64,000 nucleotides of DNA from Pollenia angustigena (GCA_930367215.1 OV884056.1:318648709-318712708); one strand, 5' to 3'; counted from the stretch's first letter, positions 33,855 through 45,929 are shown. Numbers and translations: made by a program. The notes: generated by a model from the letters alone, not told the origin.

Positions 33855-36200
33855 ATGGAAAAAATATATGATTATTTTGATGTGTGTGATATTGAGGACA
33901 AAGTTTTATGCAAAATATGCAAAAAAACATTAAATAATAACAGAAGCTATAATTTAAAGTCACATTTACTTAAAATGCATAAGATTGAAATAGATCTTAA
34001 AAAATCCATAATAAAGTCCAAAAATGTAAAAGCATTTGTTTCAGTTAATCGACATGAAATAATAAAATCGTATATAGGACTGGTCACTGAAAATGGATTA
34101 GCGTTTGATATTTTAAACAGCAATAACATGCAAAATATTTTGAAACCTATATGTAGTGCATTAAAAACAAACAGCGGGCAAATGTTTTCTTTAAACTCGG
34201 ACAATGCCAAAAAAATTTTATGTGATGTTGTGACTAAACTTCGTGGTTTAATTCAAAGTGAACTGTCAATTAAATTATTTTCTATTAAAATTGATAGTGC
34301 GACTCGATTAGAAAGGAGCATTTTTGGAATCAGTTTACAATACTGCAATAATGGAAATATTATTTCTAGAGTAATTGGAATGATCGAGTTAAAAGGAGCT
34401 GGCTCAACTAAGTCTAAAAATTTGGCAACAGAAATAATCAAAACTTTAAATAAATATAATTTAAACTTACAACAGGTAATTGCAGTGACTTCTGACAATG
34501 GAGCGAACATGTTGAAAACAACGTCATTATTGTCCCAGTGCCTTTCTAAATATGAAGATGACTTTTTGAATAATAGCGACTACCGAAATGTTTTAGATGA
34601 AATGGATAATGACAACGATATTGATTTAGGCGATGTAACAATATGCAGGTGTGCTGCGCATTCGGCACAGTTAGTTGCAGTTGATGTTATTAAAAATTCA
34701 AGTATCAACCAGTTCATTATACTGTGTAGAAATTTTACAAAGTTTTTAAGAAAACCGACGAATGGATTTCGACATTTATTTGATTTAAATCATGTGCGTG
34801 TACCACAAATCGATTGTCCAACACGTTGGGGATCTACTTTTAAAATGATCAACGACTTAAAAACGGCAAAATCATTTATTGAGCACCCAGATATGCCTGC
34901 CTATACTGCTGAAGATGATTATTTTGAAGCTAACGACCAATTTTGGAAGAAGGTTGACGATTTTTTAGTAGTTTTTAGCCCAATTAATGATATATTAACC
35001 AAATTTCAAGAGGAGACTTTAAATTATAGCGACTTTTGTGCGAATTGGCTTAAATGCAAATTATTAATAAAACAAATTGTCGTAAAATCTACTGAAAATA
35101 CCTTCACAAAGATATTAGGAGACTTAACTCTAACGTATTTAGAAAAACGATCGATTACACTAAATAAGAATGATATACTCATTTCATGTTTGTACTTTGA
35201 TCCACGATTTCATAATAGGTTGTCTACAAACGAAAAAGAAAGGGCAATTACATTTCTCAAAAAGGTGTGGGATAGATTTGTGTCACTTAATAAGGAGTAT
35301 GGAGTTAAAGTATCTAATACATCAGATGACAAAAACATTGAAGAAGACGATGACATATTAACAGCCTTCTTAAGGCAAGATATAATGGTACAAAACGAGT
35401 CTGTTAATGTATATACAAGAATTGAAAGGCTAAAATTACCATTTTTAAGAAGTGATACTTGTGTTCTAAGTTATTGGAGGGATAGAAAAGCTGCAGATGA
35501 AGAGCTTTATATAATATCTAATATTATTTTTGGTGTTCCCCCAACACAGGTAAATTTTAAGAAAATTAACTTATTTATAAATCATTATATTTGTATATCC
35601 ATACATACATTATATATGTACCTACGTTAGCAAATTTAAAGAACATTCATATGATGAACTCGTCGTTCTCTTAATTTTTGTGTTCGAAAAAAAAATCTGA
35701 ATTTATTTGTTTTTGCATTTATAGTGCCCATTGAAAAGTTAAAAAAATATATTTACGGCCGATTTCAGCTAATTCAGTTAAAACTAACTATTACTTTAAT
35801 TTTCAGTTAACAATATGTTTTTGACAGTTATAACTGATAGTAAATTATAACTGAGCTTGGTGAAATTGGCCGGTTATATATAAACATAAAATTTTGCTAA
35901 ACGTAATTAATGGCTTGTGTGTACCTGTATATGTATCAAATTAGCATGTGCACATGTTCATATATGTATGTATGTATGTATATATCTATTGCTTTCTAAT
36001 TTTATTACTCTAATATATTTTAAACAATATTACGTACATATATCTTAAAGGTAACAATAGAACGAGCTTTCTCATCTTTAAGAGTCATTCTAAGCGAGTC
36101 CAGAAATCGTCTAAGTTCGGAAACACTTGAAAATATTCTTTTGGTAAAACTAAATCCCGCTCTTTTAGATGAATCAATAGGGGAAATCAACTATCTTTAA
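33855..36200 (+). CDS. hAT transposase, apparently intact, two exons
   Basis: Exon 1 33855-35549 and exon 2 36051-36200 (CACAG|GTAAAT, CTTAAAG|GTAACA) encode 614 aa, the normal hobo/Hermes-class length. An N-terminal BED zinc finger has C19, C22, H37 and H42. The RNase H-like core has D147 (IKIDSATRLERSIFG) and D214 (VTSDNGANML), then CRCAAHS with H269, W325 (CPTRWGSTF), a helical insertion, and the catalytic E569 in VTIERAFSSLR, with the dimerisation segment ENILLVKLNPALL at the C-terminus. It binds the TIRs and excises and inserts the element via hairpin chemistry in the nucleus. No stop or frameshift interrupts it, so the element may be autonomous. The intron falls directly before the catalytic Glu motif, so unspliced mRNA yields a catalytically dead protein of 591 aa, a possible control point. 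Confidence 0.92.
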
Positions 36201-36578
36201 AACAACAATTACGTAGCAAATTTAAAAAAAAAAAATGATTAAAAGAACATGAAGTAAATAAAAAGAAAAATAGTACCTAATTGTATTGTTATTAATTGGT
36301 AAAAAAAACTTTTTTATCTAATATATTAATTATAACTATTATTTTTAAGCAAATGTTAAAAACATATAGGTATATATATACATATTTAAAATAATTTTTT
36401 TGCGGTAAGTTCTTATATTAAAATTTTGTAAAATATTAAAGCGACCTTCAGACTAACACTTTGCTTATTAGCTGCATAATTGAAAAAAATAAATAATTTT
36501 AGAACAATAATGACTTAAAATTATAAACGAAAACCAACTGAAAAATAGAAAATTTTTATATGAAAATAACAATTAATG

Positions 36579-36690
36579 CCTGTATTCACAAAAAATTTTT
36601 AAATTTAATAAAGGTTTAAAGAACAAATTTACTATGAAAATTTTCCTTAATATACGTTTGTTAAATTTAATAATCGTTTGTGAATACGGG
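36579..36690. repeat. Palindromic MITE, 112 bp
   Basis: CCTGTATTCACAAA and TTTGTGAATACGGG are the ends; AAATTTAATA and its inverse continue the arms. Half of a related element occurs at about 38130-38200. Confidence 0.6.
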
Positions 36691-36754
36691 GGTTAAACTT
36701 TATTACAGTCCAGAAATTATAGCTAATTTATTTATTTATTTTTATTAATATGAT

Positions 36755-36988
36755 CCCAATAAGCACTCAAAAATAAAATAAAATTTAGCTGGAAATAAAC
36801 TTGAATTCAAACGTATTTTAAAATGCTATTCAAATTTCAAAATATTTACTTGATTTCACATTCCTCTTTTACTGGAGAATGCTTTTGATATAAAGTGTGA
36901 CAAAGTATATCTCAACCCTTGAAACTTGAAATTCAAAGTTGAATATCAATTGTTTTGCACTTGATTTCCAGAAAATTTGCTTATTGGG
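36755..36988. mobile_element. MITE with CCCAATAAGC ends, 234 bp
   Basis: CCCAATAAGC and GCTTATTGGG termini as in 29284-29825; GAT/ATC outside extends the pairing. Interior AT-rich, no ORF. Confidence 0.7.
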
Positions 36989-37063
36989 ATCGAACTTAAT
37001 GTGACATTTAACAATATTTCTAGTAATTTTTTTGCCCGTAGGCATCTTGATAGTATCTCTGAT

Positions 37064-37774
37064 TACACAGAAAAAAATAATTTTCATATTTGAATACGAA
37101 AATCGCATATTTGATAAAAATTTTTTTGAATTTTCTGCGATGACGATTTTTGCAGTATTGATAATAAAGTTTGTAGGTATAGTTATTGAATTTTTAGTCA
37201 ACAACAAAGTTTTTTGAATCAATAAAAAAAGTTGTTGCCCAAAATAATTTTTTTCAACAAAATGTTTACGTGATTTGTTAAAATAAATTGTTGGAAATGT
37301 TGAATAAATCAAACAAAATGTTTATCGAATCTTAATTTATTTATTAACTATGATGTGCTTAATTCCCAGGCTTTATGTTTTGATAAATACACTAAGATTT
37401 ATTATGGTGGGATAAGCTAGTTCCTATGCGCATTTAGCTGATTGCTTAGGCCAGATTATCATTATCCAAAGATTGTGGCTAAACTAAATGATTTATACAA
37501 ATATAACTGTAAAGCGAATGAGAATTATGAGCTTTAGAAAATAGACAAAAGTTGTAAAAATACTGGCTTTACTTTGATTCAAATATTTTTTTTATTGAAT
37601 ATGAAAAAATATTTAATAATTTTATTATTAAATATGTTTTTTTTGAGTGCTATTTTGCAAAGTGTAAACATGATAAATTTTTTCATTAAATCAAATAAAA
37701 AGTTTGTTGACCTAAAATTTTATTTTTAACAAACTGTGGTGTTAAATATTTTTTGAGATATTTTTTTCTGTGTA
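37064..37774. mobile_element. MITE with TACACAGAAAAAAATA ends, 711 bp
   Basis: TACACAGAAAAAAATA at the left is repeated in inverse (TATTTTTTTCTGTGTA) at the right. The right 550 bp match 3695-4252 in the IR intron. The 147-codon minus-strand ORF overlapping it has no motif and runs through the terminus, so it is not a gene. No clear target duplication. Confidence 0.7.
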
Positions 37775-38758
37775 CTCAAAAAGAAACTACAATTTAACAT
37801 TCGAAAATCTGTTGAAAGTTCGTTCATTATTGTTTTTACAAAAGCAGATTTTTGCTAAACAACCTGAATATATATACAGAAGATTAACTTTTTCAAGATC
37901 TAACAGAGGAAAAAATATAAACTCCATTCGGTACCGTAGCCTTATGTCGTTAGACATTTTTACGTTTCTACAATTCGGTTGTGGAACAGACTACCCCCCA
38001 TATTCATTTCATTAGCAATGCAAACAGTTTTAAATCTACCATTTTTGTTAAAATTTTTTTGGTAAATTATTTTAATAACTTTTGTATTTGTCATTAGTCA
38101 AAAATTTTTTTTAAATTGAATTTTTAACAACGTATTCATAAACGATTATTGAATAAAAAAAATTTTCATAGAAAATTTGATATGTAAACCTTTTTAAATT
38201 TAAACTATTTTTATGCGTCGAGTTTTTCGGGTCCCAATTAGCGACGCGAACTGAAACGACAAAACTTCGAAATCACAGAAATTTAAAAAAGATGCAACTT
38301 CGAAAACGACGCAAACCGAAGCGACGTATTGGTGTACAGGCATAAATCTTTTATTTAATATTCATTAATACTGATTTTTTATATTTGTTGACTTATTTGT
38401 ATTAATTATTATTTATTTATATGTTTTATTTTCACTTTAATTTATTGTGCCACAAATGTATAACTTTATATCTACGGTACTGTAATATAAGACACCGTTC
38501 TTGTTGTATTGTCTTATCTAATAAAGGATCAATATCACCAACACTTTGTGAATTGTATGTAGGTAAAAATAGATTTCTCAAAAAACAAACGTTTCGCTTA
38601 ATAACGAGAGACAGGATATGCTCAGGTTCAGTTTTATTTAATAATTTGATTACATTTATGTGCGCTGTTTTATATTCTATTATATTAAAAATTTTATAAA
38701 GCACAATCAAACAATTCCTGCCAAAAAGAATATTCACATAGGTATGCATACAACATAT
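37775..38758. other. Inner hAT sequence without a recognised gene
   Basis: A minus-strand 105-codon ORF (38432-38749) has no identifiable motif. A GC-richer patch at 38215-38340 repeats CGACGC/GAAACGAC and TTCGAAA motifs. Origin of this segment unknown; it could be captured DNA. Confidence 0.4.
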
Positions 38759-39453
38759 GAGGGGTATATTTGCTCAAAGTATATTCATATTTATGTTTTG
38801 TATATCATGCTATTCAGTAAATAAGAATATGATGAAGATGTGACGCAAGTTTCAACCAAATCGATATAGTGGTTTGCTGGCAATTATAATAATAAAATTG
38901 GAGATTGCTGTGTTTGCTCTAATCAAATCAAAAAGTCAGCTGTCGTAATACCACCGCCTGCTTATCAATTGGCCTTAACACATACCTTTTTATTTTTTCT
39001 AAATTCCTTTCCATTTGTTGGTGTCTCTTGCCTTTTTTTCTTTATTGATTTGGAGGAACTTATTAACAACTTAGCTCCATAATTACGACCAATGACAAAG
39101 TTATAAAATTAACAATATAATTAACTGTTTCATATAAAAGAGAAATTGTTATTTTTTCATTTTTTTTAGTTTTGTTTTGCAAAAAAGAAACAGAATAAAA
39201 AAATAGCGTGCATTTTTGAAAATAGTTGAGAGAAAAAGAGCTCAACAAACTGTGATCATTGCAAAAACGACAATCTCCAATCTCCAAAAGTATGTTCAAC
39301 TCTTAATTTTTGAACATACTTTTTTATGGGATAAATGTGTTTCTAGTAATGTAATATTCACTAATTGGAAGCATTCATTAAATACAACTAAGAGGTATTA
39401 TAAGTTACGTTTGTAAAATAGTTGACATTGCAGTCTTTGCAACTATACCCCTC
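38759..39453. mobile_element. TIR element at the inner edge of the right arm
   Basis: GAGGGGTATA and TATACCCCTC bound 695 bp, with ATAT on both sides as a possible target duplication. It abuts the inner end of the right arm exactly at CATATG, so it may have inserted there or marks the recombination point that made the arm. Confidence 0.6.
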
Positions 39454-41809
39454 ATATGTGCATCACTTGCCTCAGATGGTGTGTACAATTCTTTTTCTGC
39501 GTAAATATTGGCGTCATAATTATTCATACTTTTTTTCCTATACCTGTTGTAAAAATAACAAGTGAAAAAATAAATAACCCTTTATTTTCCGCTAAAAAAA
39601 ATAGATCATAAATTTGCATACATTTGTTGTTGTGATTCCACAAGGTATTGTTTGTCATACGTATATGCAACAACAAATAAAAAGGTCACAAGTGTGTAAA
39701 ATTGGCAAAAAATGTTCATAAAAAAGGATCGCTACTTGCATGAAAATTTTGGTTTCGTTATTGTTGGCGTCATAATTATTGCTATATATAAGCAAACAAA
39801 AGTGTTTTACCTAAAAAATATATTTATGATAGGCGCAAATAAAAAAACAACAATAGTCTGAAAAAACATTTCTTTTCCAAATTACATACTTATAAAAAAC
39901 AAGAAAAGTCATAAATTTTTTTTTTTTTTTTTTAAATCAACTTGTATAACACAAAACACAATATCAAATTTCTAAGTTTACTTTGTCGCTAACAATTATA
40001 TATACATACATACATACATACATATATATATGCATAGTCTTTACAACAGATCACTTCTTTAAATGTTCTTTTCTCTAGAAGATCATACCCACCAAACAAT
40101 TTTCGGAGCGCTCCTAAATATGACTCTTAAAAGATTCCTTTTCTTGAGGATTTTATGATTACCCTCCTAATTTATGAGCAATTCTGATTGAATTCGGAGC
40201 CTGTAGAATTCAGGACTCCGAAAAGACTCATTTTTATGAGCAATTAAGGAGCACACTCCTAGAAAACTCTTATTTATGAGGGTTTTCTGAGGGGCAACGG
40301 TAGCTTGTTTTCTTTTTCTTGATAATTTCTATATTTTGCGTTTGTCTGTCATTATTGTGATAATTGTGCGCTGTTCGGTTGTGGTTTTGATAAAATCTTT
40401 GAGAAATTGTGCAAAAAGTAGGTTTTTTTCCGCTGAAATTTGTTTAAAATGATTATGATTTCCATGCACAAAACATATATTAATAAAACTTTTCCATTAA
40501 AAGCTAAAAAGCACAAATTTACATATAAAATGAATACCCTAATTTCAAGAAAAAGAAACACTTTTATAAAACTCTTTTTTGGCTCCAAAATCCCTCTTTT
40601 ATGACTCTTTTAAGAGGTTGTTATGATTGATTTGTGAGCAAAAAGGCTCACAATTTACCATACAAATCGTTAAATTTAGAAGTCCTAAAACGCTCATATT
40701 CAGTACAAAATTTTTTGACGGTTTCATAGGAAAACACGCTCATATCTGAGGGTTTTAGGAGCTTTTTTATGAGCGTTTTGCTCATAAAAAGGAGTCCTAA
40801 AAGACTCTTTTAGGACTCATATTGTTTGCTGGGTATATAAGCAGCCTCCTACCTACATTTACATAACATCCTTTTTTTTGAGCTTCTATTACAAGATTGC
40901 GATTTGTTGTTCTAATTTGAATTCATCCATTATCATCAACAATTAAATGAGCTAAGCTAAAAATAAAATGCTTACGTCATAAAACTATGATCTACACACC
41001 CACGCATAAAAATGTTTGTCCTTATAAAAGATACTTTGTCTGTTGTAAATAAATTTCTCAAAACACAATCGCACTTTTGTACCTTTACTCTATTTTTGAA
41101 CAACTAGTCCAAACACCAATTTAATTTTGTCTTTGATATAGGTAACACTCCCTATATTCTTTTAATGGCTGTTTATAAATTAAATATTATTATAAATACA
41201 AACTAAGTACATATGTATATATTTTCTTAAAATATTAGTTAACTTTTCAATATTTTTTATATTTTTGCACTCAAACTATAAAACTCACCTTTCAACCATA
41301 TTTTGCCTTTTTTCAATAAATTAACCATCAAACATAATTATTTACTTCTTCCTTCACATACTCACATTCAAAGATTTTCTTATTTTAAATTTTTCCCTTT
41401 TTATTTTTTTTTTTTTTTGTATGTACACACAAAAAAAAATTTTTTTCTTCATATTGTGACTATTATTAGTTTATTTTTCGACTAATAATATGTTTACTAT
41501 TTACTCTAAAATATTTAAATATGTCGTGTGTAATAGTCGCATATTTTGTGTCGCATATTTTGGCAGTCGATGATCAACAAGACGGCATATTTTGTTTTGT
41601 TATGTTATTTATATTCGTACATTTCGCATATACTGCGGCAGTTTGTAATGTGTGGTAGGAATATATTGATATTGTAGAAACAAAACATTTAATATTTATG
41701 GTGACAAAAAATATGTTAAAGTTACGATATAAAATATATTTATACGGCGAAATATTTAATATTTTGCGCATTGTAATATTAAAAAGTTACCACTGGTTAA
41801 ATATTTTTG
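39454..41809. repeat. Right arm of the long inverted repeat in the hAT
   Basis: Inverse of 30990-33352. Includes the mirrored TATG microsatellite near 40000 and poly(T) near 41405. It carries only copy 1 of the direct duplication, not copy 2, which shows that the duplicated block ended between them. Confidence 0.9.
40088..40833. mobile_element. TA-flanked MITE in the right arm
   Basis: Mirror of 31973-32718: CCCACCAAACAAT to ATTGTTTGCTGGG, 746 bp, TA on both sides. Confidence 0.8.
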
Positions 41810-41969
41810 TGTAACACTAGAAATTATATTAATACAGCGATTCATTTAAATATATTACGATGGTGGATTATTTAATATTTTTAGATTTTCTGTCAGTTTG
41901 TGTTTAAAATTATGCATATTTATGACTAATATATTAGTATTTTTAAACCCTGGTTTTTGCTAACAGGTC

Positions 41970-42420
41970 AAAGCATGATCAATTGCATAGCTTACGATTC
42001 AATTCATTTTCAATGGCACTTCTTGTCGGAAATTGTTCATACCAACATAGAAACCTTTGCCGGCTCATGCACAACAACTTTACTAAAGACCATAGCATGA
42101 TCAAATGATATAATTTATTTTGAGTAATTTTCAATGGTGCCGCCTATCGGAAATTGGTCATACCAACCTAGAAACCTTTGTATTGCAATGCTCAACAGAT
42201 GTGGTAAAGATCATAGCATGATCAAATGCACAGTATATGATTTAACCTGTCTGAAATTGTTCATATCAACTTATCGACCTTCGCCGGCTCATGCTCAACA
42301 ACTTTGCTAAAGATCATAGCATCGTCAAATGCAGAGTTTACGATTTAATTCATACTGAGTAATTTTCAATGGCGCCACCTATTTTAGATTAGCTATTCTT
42401 CTAACTTGGTCAGAGACCAT
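41970..42420. repeat. About 120 bp tandem repeats in the Helitron 5' region
   Basis: Units marked by (CAT)AGCATGATCAAATG begin near 41970, 42091, 42212 and 42315 and share GAGTAATTTTCAATGG(C/T)GCC, CGGAAATTG(G/T)TCAT and CCGGCTCATGC. The hAT TSD lies just before the first unit. Such minisatellites are common in fly Helitrons. Confidence 0.8.
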
Positions 42421-42515
42421 TCGGAATTGGTACGAATCATCGAAGTCGGTCCAGCCGTTCTTTAGTTATAAACGTAGTAACTAACGCCACTTTCTTTTAT
42501 ATATATAGAAGAAGA

Positions 42516-43076
42516 TTCAACATTTTTATTTTTTGAATTTATTCTACTATGAGCTAAATTTCAGTTAAATGTGTATTTTATAAAGCTTTTTTGTAATAGT
42601 CCAATACCTTCATTTTTCAAAAATGACTTTATACACTACCAGACTATTATATTGTATTTTCTTGTTACATTTTACCTTAGCTTTCCTTTGGACAGCAATG
42701 AAGTACATTGTATGTACAGAAACATTTACAATTATTAGACACCAGCAGAATGTAATGCATTTTCTGGCCCGCTACGGCCTTCGTCAGCATTCTTTGTGTC
42801 ACACTTGATAGTGATACTTTATAAATTGAATGTATTTAACTCAACAATTTTAACAAATAGAAACTGGGAATTATTAATATTACTAATCGTAATTTAAGAC
42901 AAAACAAAACGCAAATTGTGTCAAATGTAGAGTCAGTCACATATGAAATTGCCTTCTTACAAAAAACGACGATAGAAGTTTAAACGCCCAATTTTATGCG
43001 TTTAAAGATGGTTTATATGTTTAGTGATTTATAGATTTGTTGGTTTAAACACATTTTAAGAACACACCCTAAGAAA
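42516..43076. other. Intergenic, nothing recognised
   Basis: No gene. The 61-codon ORF at 42623 is featureless. Confidence 0.45.
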
Positions 43077-43633
43077 GCACTGTTATCTATGCTTAAGTTT
43101 ATGGAGGGCGCGATTCTAGTTCAAAGATAATGGCAAAAGAATTAGCGGTTCGAACGTGAAAAAAACAGAAGTAGTTTTTGTGGCCATGTACAAAAAGGCG
43201 TAATTCAGCAAAACCTGGCACAATTTTTTAGTCAAACTACTTTTAGAATTTTACGTAGCAATGTAACATTAAAATATCTTAGTTTGATTCCAAAATCTTC
43301 TGTATTTTCCTTTTTTTAAGCCAACAACATTTCGAACGTGAAATTTTTCCATAATAATTTAACTGAATAATGATTAAAACAACATAAAAATTTTTTTTGG
43401 AATAATTTTTGTCAAATATCACCTCATTTAAGAAAGATAAATATTAAAGAAAACATACAAATAAACATTCTCACATATAAAAAATTACGTTTGCACAACT
43501 TTGCAGTCTGATTGTTCATCTAAGTGAACAAATTAATGGGTAAATTTATAAAATTAGGAAAATCTAAATATTTCTCTATAACAATATCGTAAAATAATCA
43601 GATTTAAATAACTTTTAAATTTTCGGCCACGGT
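43077..43633. repeat. Dispersed repeat, direct copy at 51852-52489
   Basis: AGCACTGTTATCTATGCT to TTTTAAATTTTCGG(C/T)CACGG is colinear with 51852-52489. This copy lacks about 90 bp present in the other (the GGGTCGATACGTGACATTTC and GTTAATCCGAATAGCATATT blocks). Non-coding, family unknown. Confidence 0.8.
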
Positions 43634-44141
43634 GGACCTTTTGACGGAAATGCCCATAAATATTTATATATGTCACATTATGTTAGCCATTGGAATTCAG
43701 CCTGATCGGTCCACAAATGGCTGAGATATGAGCAAAAAATACTACTACCCCTAATGTTACCGCCCTAATTTTAAATAGTTGTTGTTGTTTTTTATTTTTG
43801 TATGTATGTATATCTGGAGAACGGCAGAAGCCAAAGTTTCTAAATTAGGTGCAAGCAGTGTGACCAGATTTAAAAATATATAAAGCTAAGTCATGTTTAA
43901 AATTGAGCTAAGAAGAGCTCATTTTAAGCCCGTAAAATACCCAAAATTTTATTCGTAAATTGTAAAAACGTATTTAGTATTTTACTAATATGAAACGATA
44001 TTGGTTAAAAAAACCAAATGTAAATAAAAGGAATTTTCTCGTAACCTTAAAAAATAACCATTATTTTTGGTCCCTGGTTGTTGATAATGATTTTTTTTTC
44101 AATGCCAAAAGAAACTAAAAAATACGCAACTGCTTGTATGA
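43634..44141. other. Intergenic, nothing recognised
   Basis: No ORF or repeat structure worth naming. Confidence 0.45.
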
Positions 44142-44714
44142 TGCGAGATTAGGGATGAAACGATAAGAGTCAATACAAGTAGATATTCGATACTTTTATA
44201 TAAGTACCAAATATTTTTATAATCGATACTTACCAACCGAGTACCACCCTCGCCTGGGTAACTATCTTGTCGAGATGCGAGGGCTTAAGTTCACTCTACG
44301 GTTCTGATCTCTTGGGATGATGTATGTGATGAATACGTCCTCGCGGGAGGTCGAGAACACTGAAGGGGTGTGCAACTAAAGGTTACTCATCTTGTCAAGA
44401 TAATGAGGCGGTAGTGGAATGCACACTTCCGGTCCACTAACAGTATATATAGCACGGCGTGTCAGCCCGCGGGTTAGCCCCTTGTAAGGTGGGGGCTTTA
44501 CCAGTGGCTGGGGCGCGAAATATGCACTTATAAGGACAACGTGGTTGGTAGCAGTGCCGAGGTCCTGGGTGGCTAGTTAGTGCGTAAATAACTAGTCGTT
44601 AACAGCTCCCCTCAGCGTCAGGGCAAAGCGCTGTTGTACGTTAGTTGCCTAGTCCACGCACGCCGTCACTGCGTGGTTCGGTCCGTCTTTTACGAGCAAA
44701 CTCGTGGGACCAAA

Positions 44715-45920
44715 ATGAATACCTCTTTTTTAAAACAAAAAACAAAAAATAACATTAAAATAACAAACAGTAAGGACACGCGGACGGGATTGACCAGGAT
44801 CAATCGGACGTCACTCTCTGTGAGGTGGGGAGTACCCTCTCGACTGTTCATGAGAATACTGTCCACAACTTGTTCGGCAGGAAGCAGTGGAGGATGGGCC
44901 AAGCGCCCCTCCACGAGATTTTAAGAACTCCAGAACTCCAGAAGGAGGAGAAAAAGGAGAAGGCGCAGAACGGAACAAGGAGTTCTCTGGCGTATCTGGA
45001 TAAGATGTCGAAGAGAGATCCTTCAACGTTCTCCGCGAGGGATAGGCACCTTCTGAGAAGGCACCGACAAAGCGTCGTCAAATTCGAAAGAATTTACGGC
45101 CCTGTCAGTAACGTGCTTGGTTGGCCCTATCCTTGGAGAAAGCAGGTGGATGAAGTCGCCGACCCGGACAATACTCAAAAGAGTACAGGGCCGTTGGCAT
45201 CGTCAACCTGCAGTGGAGAGATAGAGAAAGGAGGGGTTGCCCCGATGACCAAAGCGCTCATGTCTTCGGAACGAGCTGCGGAGGATAAGGGGGCGATACC
45301 CAAGAAGGAAAGCAAAGTGGCTAAGGCAGCGGACACGAGAAAGAAGGCTGGTAATCCTCCGTCCGATTCCACTAGTGGCCCTCGTAGAGAGGCCAATAGG
45401 GGAAAAGGTGAGGACAGGAACAAGCCTTCTAAACTAGTCGTGCCAAAGTCATCGAGCTCAGTGAAGAGGGTTGGTACATCTCCGGCTGAAGCTCCTAATG
45501 GCTCTAATAAGACCATTAAGAGGATCAGATCAGATCTGATCAGCCTACTTCATCGAAAAAAAGATTGAAGAAGTGGACGAGCCTGGAAAGTCATCTGCAA
45601 GTGGCTTTCATCGATCGGAATGATCCGGATGTGGAGGCTAGGCTTATCGACGAGCTGGCAGCATTTAAGGGCAAAGAGGAGGACGTATCCTTCAATGGTG
45701 CGGACTGGGTTAAGGGAGTGAAGGTTGTCAATTGTGGTAACAATACTTCTTTGGAATTCTTAAGGACTACAATTGACAAATGCAGCGACATTAACCCGGG
45801 GCAAGGTTTGAAGTCATACAAGCCTCCGATTTGCCAATTAGGTCCATAGTGACAGTACGGATTCCACCACCCGTACTTCCGGTGGAAACTACCAGAACAA
45901 AAGGCTCATTACCGACCAAT
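44715..45920 (+). pseudogene. LINE ORF1 (RNA-binding protein), frameshifted
   Basis: Starts at ATG 44715 (MNTSFLKQKTKN). The frame moves between about 44825 and 44920 into one with a Lys/Glu-rich region (QKEEKKEKAQNG, SKRDPSTFSARDRHLL), then a low-complexity Ser/Lys linker up to 45568, then shifts again into FIDRNDPDVEARLIDEL and FNGADWVKGVKVVNC, the conserved C-terminal (DUF4780-like) block of fly LINE ORF1s. After a stop near 45849 a third frame has VRIPPPVLPVET. ORF1 proteins coat the element RNA. At least two frameshifts break it here. Confidence 0.75.
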
Positions 45921-45929
45921 GGAGGCTGG

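Larger units (their letters stand above)
30857..41952 (+). mobile_element. 11.1 kb hAT transposon with giant internal inverted arms
   Basis: The ends are CAGGGTTTAAAAAT and its inverse, flanked by perfect GTTTTTGC duplications (30849-30856 and 41953-41960), the 8 bp TSD of hAT elements. It carries an intact-looking two-exon transposase (33855-36200), inverted arms of about 2.36 kb at 30990-33352 and 39454-41809, and several nested MITEs (31973-32718, 36579-36690, 36755-36988, 37064-37774, 38759-39453, 40088-40833). It sits inside a Helitron, so it is younger than that. hAT elements are usually 2-5 kb with short TIRs; the arms and length are atypical. Confidence 0.9.
28826..42515 (-). mobile_element. 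Helitron (minus orientation), interrupted by a large hAT
   Basis: Read on the minus strand, the 3' end is TTTGCTGGGTCAGCTAG followed by T (28826, insertion after A and before T). A short CAAAAC/GTTTG hairpin lies just inside. The 5' end is TC-rich then TATATATATAAAAGAAAG (5' terminus between 42509 and 42515; the exact TC is ambiguous). Between them lie a Rep-Hel helicase remnant (30483-30800) and, near the 5' end, about 120 bp tandem repeats (41970-42420), both usual in Helitrons. The element is split by the hAT at 30857-41952; without it about 2.6 kb remains, including a further insertion at 28927-30385. Confidence 0.75.

Noticed and set aside
36869..37312. 147-codon minus-strand ORF
   Set aside because: It crosses the border of the CCCAATAAGC MITE and the end of the next MITE and has no motif, so it is chance in AT-rich DNA.
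44634..44924. Separate gene before LINE ORF1
   Set aside because: From ATG 44715 it is the 5' part of ORF1 before a frameshift; upstream is LINE 5' UTR.
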